Of a stretch of DNA of 6,286 bases, positions 1 to 5,342 are shown piece by piece (position 1 is the first letter of the stretch; every line of letters starts with the position of its first letter). The stretch covers positions 1 through 6,286 of the forward strand of contig CAYZXL010000126.1 in the NCBI GenBank assembly GCA_964482435.1. Reading direction: 5' to 3'. Below the pieces are notes generated by a model. It made no database searches. It was not told the origin of the DNA and was given only the letters and a program-made list of their open reading frames with translations. Origin of the DNA: CAYZXL01 sp964482435. GTDB taxonomy: Bacteria; Auribacterota; JABMQX01. The position numbers and the translations under genes are program-made.

Positions 1-117
1 ACACATCGCCATTGCAAGGACAGCCCGCTTTCATGTTGACACTCTTGGGAGGGACTCACCGCAGTCGCCCATGAGCTTCGCTCACCCGGAGACCATGAAA
101 ATCCTTCCATCAACGGT

Positions 118-199
118 CTTTTCTCTCGCCAAGACGCTAAGACGCCAGGAATTCACGGGGCTTGCTCCTTTGCGTCCTTCGCGGCTTTGCGAGAAAGAG
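118..199. repeat. Imperfect inverted repeat of the CCAAGACGC type
   Basis: The left arm (about 118-150) contains two AAGACGC units 8 nt apart (131 and 139) after TCTCTCGCC. The right arm (about 164-199) contains CTTTGCGTCCTTCGCGG and CTTTGCGAGAAAG, which is the approximate reverse complement. About 13 nt separate the arms. This is recognisable as one of the intergenic repeats common in planctomycete, chloroflexal and other environmental genomes, usually read as CGCCAAGACGC(C/A)AAG. Its mechanism of spread is not established here, and no transposase is nearby. Confidence 0.75.
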
Positions 200-214
200 T
201 TTTCGTCCGAACGG

Positions 215-235
215 TGACCGCGTAGCGGTCATTTT
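215..235 (+). terminator. Hairpin followed by a short T run, possible plus-strand terminator
   Basis: TGACCGC (215-221) and GCGGTCA (225-231) are perfect seven-base complements around a GTA loop, followed by TTTTC. The shape suits an intrinsic terminator acting on transcripts from the left. No plus-strand gene is visible, and the T run is short. It may instead be part of the repeat island, between the two repeat types. Confidence 0.3.
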
Positions 236-239
236 CAGG

Positions 240-358
240 GCAGAGCAGGCAGAGGGCGCAGAGGAAAGTGGGACATGATTAACAGGACTTTCAGGATTAT
301 CCGGTCCATCCTGTCATCCTGTCGAAATTCTGGCTTCCTTTCTGCCGCGTCTGCCGCC
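240..358. repeat. Nested imperfect palindrome built from 8-9-nt units
   Basis: Three GCAGAG units start exactly 9 nt apart (240, 249, 258). They are followed by AACAGGACTTTCAGGATTAT, with CAGGA at 283 and 292. After a centre near 300-306 the order reverses on the other strand: two ATCCTGTC units 8 nt apart (308, 316), then TTCCTTTC and two TCTGCCGC units 9 nt apart (341, 350). The reverse complement of the right half (GGCAGA...GGCAGAAAGGAAG...GACAGGATGACAGGATGG) follows the left half over nearly its full length. The two ingredients, the GCAGAG type and the CAGGA type, each occur widely as intergenic repeats. Here they are combined into one structure of about 120 bp that could fold into a long hairpin or cruciform. 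Confidence 0.75.
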
Positions 359-410
359 CATAAGCGACGTTACCCGCCCCGGCAAGGCCCCATTTATGGA
401 AGGAACTCGC

Positions 411-424
411 CACAGAGGACGCAG
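411..424. repeat. Stray GCAGAG-type repeat unit
   Basis: CACAGAGGACGCAG resembles the GCAGAGNNN units of the palindrome at 240-358 but stands alone about 50 nt beyond it. It is likely a decayed remnant of a further copy. Confidence 0.45.
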
Positions 425-431
425 CCTGCCC

Positions 432-468
432 GTGTGCGCGAAGAGGCGCTGAACCCGAACTCGCACAC
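432..468 (-). repeat. Hairpin downstream of the membrane-protein gene
   Basis: GTGTGCG (432-438) and CGCACAC (462-468) are perfect seven-base complements separated by 23 nt. The structure begins about 24 nt after the stop at 493 and is the closest stem to the end of the presumed operon. It has no T tract on the minus strand, so it is at most an mRNA 3'-end stabiliser or a factor-dependent termination region. Confidence 0.3.
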
Positions 469-492
469 CAAGGCTCTTGCTTCGTAACTGAG

Positions 493-1740
493 CTATTCCC
501 CTTTCAGCGAGGAGTCTTCTTCACTGCACGGCCCAAGCTGGCGGTGGTTTCTTATTGCCGCACGAAAGAACATCAGCGAGCCCACGATCAGGACTAACAC
601 TGCCAGGCCCGCGGCGAGATACAATGACCTCTTGATGGTGAGTTTACTCTCAGCAAGAGGGCGGGACCCGGAAACAGGTCTGTCGGCTGGGGAATCAGAA
701 AAGATTTTGTTCTGGTGTTCAGCAAGAGAGACGTTTTTTGTTTTTGAACGAGGTTCGGGTTCGGCGGTCAACTCTACGTATCCAAGGGGCGCGCCGGAGT
801 AAGAAGAGCCTCTTCTCAAAATCCCGCTTACCTCCATCTTCACCATAGGGTTTTCCGGGTCGAACCCGAGAGCCTTGGCGGCTCGCGCTCGCATTTCTCC
901 GTCCCACGTCGTCGGGAGCATCGTTCCCTCCGTCCAGGATACGTCGAACCCGCATTCGCACTGCGCCCCAATCACGGAAAGGATGTCGCTCAAATTGGCT
1001 TCGCTTATTTCTTCGCCTTTCATTAGCGGTCCAATCCACCGCATTCTTCCGTAAAGAACTGCTGCACGAGGAGCATCTGACTTCTCCACGTCCAAGCCCA
1101 GGCTCCAAAGGAACGTTTTTTCGCGGGAGAATGATTCGCGGCCTGCTACGACGAGCAGAGGCGGCCCAACGACGGATTCTGGCGCGACTTCCATTTCCTT
1201 AGTTATTCCCTGGATGGCGTCCCGAGCTGCCTTTCGCGCCCTCGAATTCCCCGCTCTATCCTCTCCTTCAATCAGCAATATCACAGCGTACGCTGTGGTG
1301 ATCGCTCGAAGGATTTCGTCTCGCTTTGGCGATGAAACGATATCCTCGAGCGCCGAGCGCAATGTTTTCTCGAAAGGCTGATTGGGCTTCGTGATGGGCA
1401 CGACCAGGGACTGTCCGTCGGGCGAGACCAGGACCCCAGCGGGGAAGGATCCTATTTCCTGTAGGTCAAGGTATTTAGCGGCCAGATGGTCTTTTTCTTT
1501 AGCTGGGTCAATTATCTCGGCAGAGACGTTGGAGTCCAAGAATGCGGCATGTGACATTTCCGCGAAGGCGCCAGCAATTTCCGGCGGAGTATCCGGGCTG
1601 ACGTAGCCGTAGAAACGATAAGGCTCAGCGCCGAGATCAACGAAGCCGATGTCGCGGACGCTATATCTGCACGGGCAGGCCGTGTGAGATTGAAAACAAG
1701 CCCACAGCCAAACCAGAATAGCCAGTCCATTCTGTTTCAT
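493..1740 (-). CDS. Membrane-anchored extracytoplasmic protein of unknown function, CPC/CEC cysteine pairs
   Basis: 415 residues. The start is forced because an in-frame TAG (1743-1741) directly abuts the ATG. The Shine-Dalgarno is poor: the nearest GGTGG lies only 3 nt away. Residues 4-21 form a signal peptide, probably cleaved near HTA-C. LWAC at 12-15 is only a poor lipobox. The mature part begins with CPCRYSVRDIGFVDLG. Residues about 40-135 have a thioredoxin-like look (EIIDPAKEKDHLAAKY, then GSFPAGVLVSPDGQ with Pro at the cis-Pro position) but no CxxC. A second unit, about 190-305, contains PPLLVVAGRES, AAVLYGRMRWIGPLM, CECGFDVSW (Cys261 and Cys263) and ALGFDPENPMVKMEV. A linker of about 60 polar residues leads to one transmembrane helix at 372-393 and a 22-residue tail with Arg and His, so the bulk should face outward. 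I do not recognise a named family. The paired cysteines suggest metal binding, a disulfide or redox chemistry, which is inference only. It lies 110 nt after the propeller gene on the same strand. Confidence 0.8.
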   Translation of the reverse strand: MKQNGLAILVWLWACFQSHTACPCRYSVRDIGFVDLGAEPYRFYGYVSPDTPPEIAGAFAEMSHAAFLDSNVSAEIIDPAKEKDHLAAKYLDLQEIGSFPAGVLVSPDGQSLVVPITKPNQPFEKTLRSALEDIVSSPKRDEILRAITTAYAVILLIEGEDRAGNSRARKAARDAIQGITKEMEVAPESVVGPPLLVVAGRESFSREKTFLWSLGLDVEKSDAPRAAVLYGRMRWIGPLMKGEEISEANLSDILSVIGAQCECGFDVSWTEGTMLPTTWDGEMRARAAKALGFDPENPMVKMEVSGILRRGSSYSGAPLGYVELTAEPEPRSKTKNVSLAEHQNKIFSDSPADRPVSGSRPLAESKLTIKRSLYLAAGLAVLVLIVGSLMFFRAAIRNHRQLGPCSEEDSSLKGE

Positions 1741-1850
1741 CTACCACCAGAAGACAGAAGGAACCCGCCCAGGTGGATCAAAGGCGCGTTTCTCGCGTTT
1801 TCAGATTTCTTGTCGCGCTGTATATCGTTGCCGTTCGCAGGTCGCATCAT
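1741..1850 (-). other. 110-nt spacer between propeller and membrane-protein genes
   Basis: I see no hexamer pair with acceptable spacing and no hairpin with a T tract. This favours read-through from the propeller gene into the membrane-protein gene. It contains GCGAGAAACGC (1796-1786, minus strand), an 11-mer that also occurs 20 nt before the propeller start. Confidence 0.5.
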
Positions 1851-4800
1851 TCAACCGAAGCACAGGACTTGCCCATCTTCGAGGACGACCACTATCCGGC
1901 CGTTGCGGTCCACAGCCAATCCCCAGGGAACCGGAGGCGAGGGCAGCGGATGGGTCCAAAGGACTCTGCCATCCTTGAGGTCGAGGGCCGCGATTTCCGA
2001 CGGGTTGGCGACCACCACCGCATTCTTGGATACTGCCAGAGCCAGGCTCTCCTTGCAGACCTTCTCCCACAACGGCTTGAGGCCGGGAATTTGGGGGTTC
2101 CCCCACCCGGCGAGGTATTTTTCGCCCCGGCCTGTGGCGTCTTCGTCGCCACGAGCGAAACACATGATTTTTAAGTTATTCACCCACGCTATGTCCCGGT
2201 CGCCCGTTGACGCGACCAGTGTTTTGTTGAAGACAGAAGCGTCGTACACTTTGTACTTCGGGTGCGCGTAGAAGGGCTTGCCGCTGACTACAACGCCCTT
2301 CGCAATCTGATACAGTTCCCAGCCACGCGGGCTTTGCGTTGACGGGACGTTGTTATTCTGAACGCGCCGCAGCGAATCGGGGTCGTTAAGGCATTTTCCA
2401 TCTGCGATGTCGTAGATTGCCGGTGAGACCGCGTTCCCGCCGGCCAGGCACAGCTTCCCGCCGTAGAGAAGCAAATGCCCCTGGACGCTAACTCCGCTCC
2501 GGGACTCACTGTCCAGATGGCCAGACGTGTTGTTCTGCCACTTGATTTCGCCGGTTGCCGCGTCGAGCGCATAGACGTGCGTGCCGTCATAATTCACGAT
2601 GCCAGCAGCCACATAGGCGACCCCATCCGCGACCAGCACGCCGCTCGCCGCTGGCCATGTGGAAAGAAGTTCCCCATAGACGGGAATCTTGCGTTCCACC
2701 GGCGCCGCTCTAAACCGCCAGAGAAGCCGCCCGGTTCGCGCTTCAAGGGCATAGACCCATCCATCGCCCGACCCCACGAGAGCTCTCCCCTTCCAGATGG
2801 TCGGCGGAATGCGCACGCCGCCTCCAGTGTATGCTTTCCATCGCGGTTCGCCGGTGCCGAGGTCCAGTGCCCGAACAATCCCATCCGACCCGCTCAGGAA
2901 CGCCATTCCGCCCATAGCCGTCGGTGCAGTAGGCGCCACACCCGCCGCGGACGAATATTGCCACAGCCGCTGACACTTTTCGGGGACCACAGCCCCTGTC
3001 GTGACGCTGGCGGTATTGTTCCCGCGGAAGGTGGGCCAATCGGCCGGGGACTCAGGTAGGTCGGCGACTTTCGCCCAATCCCCGGCCCTCTCCAGCCGGT
3101 CTGACTCCCTCGCCTCATGAGCGAAATCGAAATCCGCCGCCGGCCCCAGGCATGTGATTCCGTACAGGGTGAGGTTGCAGTCACACACCGACGGCCACCA
3201 GTAGAGAAGCCCATTGGCAATCGTCACCCCGTCGTGACATTGAGCACGCATCGGTGAAACCAACTGCGGGTAGTCACTATTGGCATCGAGGCGTGTTGAA
3301 CCTTCGCCGGCCCGGAAGAATACGGCGTCAATGGACCCTGTCGGGCGAGTGCAGGCACGACGACCTACCTTAATCTCTTTCAGCACCTGCCCGGTGAGGG
3401 GAGCGAACTTTTTGCTGAGCGCCTTGTCTATTTGCCCGCTGATCCCGTAAAGGGCGTCATCCCTCAGAACTAACTGGAAGTTGTTGTAAGGGTCCTCCCA
3501 GAGAATCCTCCCGTCTTCGGCGGAGACGGCGAGAAGCTTGCCAATCGCCGGGCCGGAAAAGTAAAGAGCCTTGTCGCTGCACTTCAGATAGGCGGTGGTT
3601 CGCCAATTGGTTCGCCAGTCCTGGCGGTTTAAGTATTTGCCGAGGGACTCAAAGAGCCCGGGAGCGTTCTCCTTTGTCTTCCGCCAGACTTCCCCACCGG
3701 TTTTCGCGTCCAGACACGCCAGGTACGACCCAAATCGAAAGATGTAGATTCGCCCGTTTTTCATGCAGAGGGCGCGGCCATCCATCGGTTCGGCTTCCCG
3801 GTGGCTCCACAGTACCTCCTTCGTTTTGGGGTTGATGGCCAGCACCGTCTGCCCAAATCCCCAGGGGTTCTCGGGTTGATTGAAGCCCTTCGACAACGGG
3901 TCCCACGGCCAGCCGTGTTCCTCCCTGCGTTGCCGCACGATGGGGTCGCGCTTCTCCTGTTCTCCCACCAGTGCGTAGAGGACTCCATCTTCCAGAGCCA
4001 TCCACTTCCAGAACGTTCCCCCCGCGACCTCCACCGGTGGGATAATCTCGTCTTTCAACTGGCCCGTTGCCGGGTTAACGAGCTTGCAGGATTTGTCATC
4101 CCCGAGGTAAAGGGTCGTCGGAGTGGCGATGATCGTGTTTCGGTGAATCATGTAGTATGGGGAAAGGTCGCGCTTCCAGAGCACGGTGCCATTGTAGCCG
4201 CTGAACGCCACAAGAGTGTTCAGCAAAGGCTCTTCCCGGACCTTGAAGGCGATATGCCCGAACGCCTTGAAGACGCGTCCCGCCGAAGCCACGGCTACCT
4301 GCGGCAGCGGACCATAGCGAGGCTCGGCCAGGAACTGCGTGAGATAAGGGGCACGGGCGATTCGGTCTCTCGATTGCGGGTTGTTATCCGGCCCGTGGTA
4401 CGGATGGCTCCAGTCGTCAACTCCTTCGGGAAACGGCTTGACAAGCTCTCTCTGCCCCAACAACGCCTTCCCCTCGGGGCGCAGAACTCGCAGCGCCTCC
4501 GCCTTCGGCATCGGGGTTGCCTCAGCCGCGCCTTCGGCGGGGTCAATGACGACGTCCGCAACGTTGTCGGCCAGATGCAACCTATCAGGGGGCCCCTCCT
4601 CAACGTAGATACGCGTCCCATAGAAACCCGCTGCATCCGCCGCCCGGCGCGCCTGTTCCACGTCCTCGCCTCGGGGCAATTGGACGTACATCAACAAATC
4701 GGTCTTCTTCGCCAGAGACAGAGCAAGCTTGCACTTCGGGTCACCGAGAACAACGCATATACCACGCGAAACGCCAATCCTGTTGAGAAGCGCGTCGGTC

Positions 4801-4967
4801 AACTTTTCGGGTGCTTCGGCCCCTTTCTCGCTCGCTGCCCCAGGCGCAACGGAGGCAGCATTGCCGGAGCTGCCCTCAAGCGGCCAGTAGAGAACCGAAC
4901 CAGAAAGGACCGCGATACCAGCCAGAGCCAAGCACAAGAAGAAAGCGACAGTTCCTCGCCTTTTCAT
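1851..4967 (-). CDS. Exported PQQ-repeat beta-propeller protein with N-terminal methyltransferase-like domain
   Basis: 1038 residues. The start is forced: an in-frame TAG lies at 4982-4980, and AGGAGGTC sits 8 nt (from GGAGG) before the ATG. Residues 1-29 (MKRR, then a hydrophobic stretch) form a signal peptide or uncleaved anchor, so the protein probably acts in the periplasm. Residues about 60-170 resemble a SAM-methyltransferase fold: GICVVLGDPK at the motif I position, HLADNVADVVI in the middle, and EALRVLRPEGKALL near the end. The glycine-rich GxGxG loop and the acidic SAM-ribose residue are not visible, so catalysis is doubtful. EGVDDWSHPYHGPDNN (181-196) is a junction I know from planctomycete-type relatives. 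Two stretches of PQQ-like blades follow, with repeated 'G-x-x-x-W' ends at Trp 264, 387, 428, 490, 710, 750, 810 and 1004. The second half opens with WPTFRGNN (644-651). Cys577, Cys595, Cys597 and Cys606 cluster between the halves. No enzymatic activity can be assigned; a scaffold or binding role is as likely as a PQQ enzyme. It is probably co-transcribed with the gene downstream. Confidence 0.9.
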   Translation of the reverse strand: MKRRGTVAFFLCLALAGIAVLSGSVLYWPLEGSSGNAASVAPGAASEKGAEAPEKLTDALLNRIGVSRGICVVLGDPKCKLALSLAKKTDLLMYVQLPRGEDVEQARRAADAAGFYGTRIYVEEGPPDRLHLADNVADVVIDPAEGAAEATPMPKAEALRVLRPEGKALLGQRELVKPFPEGVDDWSHPYHGPDNNPQSRDRIARAPYLTQFLAEPRYGPLPQVAVASAGRVFKAFGHIAFKVREEPLLNTLVAFSGYNGTVLWKRDLSPYYMIHRNTIIATPTTLYLGDDKSCKLVNPATGQLKDEIIPPVEVAGGTFWKWMALEDGVLYALVGEQEKRDPIVRQRREEHGWPWDPLSKGFNQPENPWGFGQTVLAINPKTKEVLWSHREAEPMDGRALCMKNGRIYIFRFGSYLACLDAKTGGEVWRKTKENAPGLFESLGKYLNRQDWRTNWRTTAYLKCSDKALYFSGPAIGKLLAVSAEDGRILWEDPYNNFQLVLRDDALYGISGQIDKALSKKFAPLTGQVLKEIKVGRRACTRPTGSIDAVFFRAGEGSTRLDANSDYPQLVSPMRAQCHDGVTIANGLLYWWPSVCDCNLTLYGITCLGPAADFDFAHEARESDRLERAGDWAKVADLPESPADWPTFRGNNTASVTTGAVVPEKCQRLWQYSSAAGVAPTAPTAMGGMAFLSGSDGIVRALDLGTGEPRWKAYTGGGVRIPPTIWKGRALVGSGDGWVYALEARTGRLLWRFRAAPVERKIPVYGELLSTWPAASGVLVADGVAYVAAGIVNYDGTHVYALDAATGEIKWQNNTSGHLDSESRSGVSVQGHLLLYGGKLCLAGGNAVSPAIYDIADGKCLNDPDSLRRVQNNNVPSTQSPRGWELYQIAKGVVVSGKPFYAHPKYKVYDASVFNKTLVASTGDRDIAWVNNLKIMCFARGDEDATGRGEKYLAGWGNPQIPGLKPLWEKVCKESLALAVSKNAVVVANPSEIAALDLKDGRVLWTHPLPSPPVPWGLAVDRNGRIVVVLEDGQVLCFG

Positions 4968-4973
4968 AGCTTC

Positions 4974-4981
4974 GACCTCCT
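4974..4981 (-). promoter_or_regulatory. Ribosome binding site of the propeller gene
   Basis: Minus-strand AGGAGGTC matches the anti-Shine-Dalgarno core perfectly. GGAGG is 8 nt from the ATG at 4967, an optimal spacing. An in-frame stop overlaps its upstream end (4982-4980), so it fixes the start of the 1038-residue protein. It contrasts with the weak site in front of the downstream membrane-protein gene. Confidence 0.85.
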
Positions 4982-5021
4982 ATCGGGCGTTTCTCGCAGA
5001 CGCAGCAGCCGACGATATGTC

Positions 5022-5034
5022 CCGCCTTTGGCGG
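5022..5034 (-). promoter_or_regulatory. Short GC hairpin in the leader of the propeller gene
   Basis: CCGCC-AAA-GGCGG on the minus strand forms a perfect five-pair all-GC stem with a three-base loop. It lies just after the predicted transcription start and about 40 nt before the ribosome site. No T tract follows, so it is not a terminator. It could stabilise the 5' end of the mRNA or be a chance palindrome. Confidence 0.3.
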
Positions 5035-5046
5035 CACTTGACCACA

Positions 5047-5075
5047 ACCATACTCCCTCTTTTCTCGCCTTTCAA
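5047..5075 (-). promoter_or_regulatory. Candidate sigma70-type promoter for the propeller gene
   Basis: Minus-strand TTGAAA (5075-5070) and TATGGT (5052-5047) are separated by exactly 17 nt, matching the consensus at 5 of 6 and 4 of 6 positions. Transcription would begin near 5040, leaving a leader of about 70 nt before the ATG at 4967. It is the best hexamer pair I found in the 375-nt gap. Sigma-factor preferences of the host are unknown, so this is a sequence match only. Confidence 0.35.
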
Positions 5076-5109
5076 TGGCATTTATCCTCAACCCTTGACG
5101 AGCGTACTC

Positions 5110-5121
5110 CAGGTCAACCTG
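5110..5121. promoter_or_regulatory. Operator-like near-palindrome
   Basis: CAGGT-CA-ACCTG is a 12-bp inverted repeat with perfect five-base arms. It sits about 35 nt upstream of the candidate -35 box of the propeller gene, a place where an activator or repressor dimer could bind. No regulator is encoded in the window, and short palindromes of this size can arise by chance. Confidence 0.25.
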
Positions 5122-5160
5122 AAGCCAAAAAGGAGATTCGTTGTGCGCCGTATATGCTTC

Positions 5161-5198
5161 ACCGCTTCCCTTCTAACAGTCAAGCGGAACTCAGCGGT
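5161..5198. repeat. Overlapping alternative inverted repeats
   Basis: ACCGCTT at 5161-5167 can pair in two ways. CCGCTT (5162-5167) is complementary to AAGCGG at 5182-5187, and ACCGCT (5161-5166) is complementary to AGCGGT at 5193-5198. The two pairings exclude each other. This lies between the glycosidase stop and the candidate promoter, so it would be in RNA only if transcription reads through from the glycosidase. Stems are six base pairs, so chance is a serious alternative. Confidence 0.25.
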
Positions 5199-5342
5199 CA
5201 TCCGCGTGGCTAATATCGCGTTCCCTGTCGTGACTTGAGGGCGTTCACGTTCCGGCAATCCGGGCGAAGTAGGAGTCGGAGAAGGTCGTTCAGTGCGGCG
5301 GTGCATAGTCCTTGATAGCCGATGGGTATCCTTTGTGCGGGG

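Larger units (their letters stand above)
1..492. other. Gene-free left end with dense intergenic repeats
   Basis: No open frame here looks like a protein. The longest plus-strand frames (2-217, open at the edge, and 275-487) translate through short-period repeats and give the familiar junk peptides such repeats produce (for example FSLAKTLRRQ and MINRTFRIIR). A frame on the minus strand beginning at base 34 could be the start of a gene running off the left edge, but it lacks a ribosome site and only 11 full codons are visible. The stretch is best described as an intergenic repeat island downstream of the membrane-protein gene. Confidence 0.65.
4968..5342. other. 375-nt non-coding gap between glycosidase and propeller genes
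   Basis: Small open frames exist here on both strands but none resembles a protein, and those on the minus strand lack ribosome sites. The gap holds the candidate promoter, the operator-like palindrome, the alternative inverted repeats and the leader hairpin listed separately. A CCGG-ATTG-CCGG stem (minus strand, around 5249-5262) is the only stem-loop I found near the glycosidase stop, and it lacks a T tract. The size of the gap and the strong ribosome site at its end suggest that the propeller gene starts its own transcript. Confidence 0.6.

Noticed and set aside
1..34. Possible minus-strand gene start at base 34 (MKAGCPCNGDV, running off the edge)
   Set aside because: No Shine-Dalgarno precedes it and only 11 complete codons are visible, too little to support a gene.
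2..217. Plus-strand open frame entering from the left edge and ending inside the hairpin
   Set aside because: The second half translates the AAGACGC-type inverted repeat and the first half resembles no protein. A real C-terminus cannot be excluded without the upstream sequence.
118..358. CRISPR array
   Set aside because: The units are only 8-9 nt long and there are no spacers of uniform 30-40-nt length, nor any cas genes.
275..487. 70-codon plus-strand open frame at the left end
   Set aside because: It begins inside the CAGGA-type repeat and its peptide (INRTFRIIRS...) is the usual translation of that repeat, so it is not a gene.
1684..2271. 195-codon plus-strand open frame across the spacer between the propeller and membrane-protein genes
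   Set aside because: It overlaps the starts or ends of two well-supported minus-strand genes, has no ribosome site that I can see, and its product has low-complexity Ser/Pro/Arg composition.
3801..5213. 470-codon open frame on the plus strand, antisense to the propeller gene
   Set aside because: Its product is Arg-rich with no recognisable domain, it lies opposite a gene with clear homology and a perfect ribosome site, and long antisense frames are common in GC-rich coding sequence.
5088..5306. 72-codon minus-strand open frame in the gap before the propeller gene
   Set aside because: No ribosome site, no recognisable motif, and it overlaps the inverted repeats and operator-like palindrome. 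It is probably chance.
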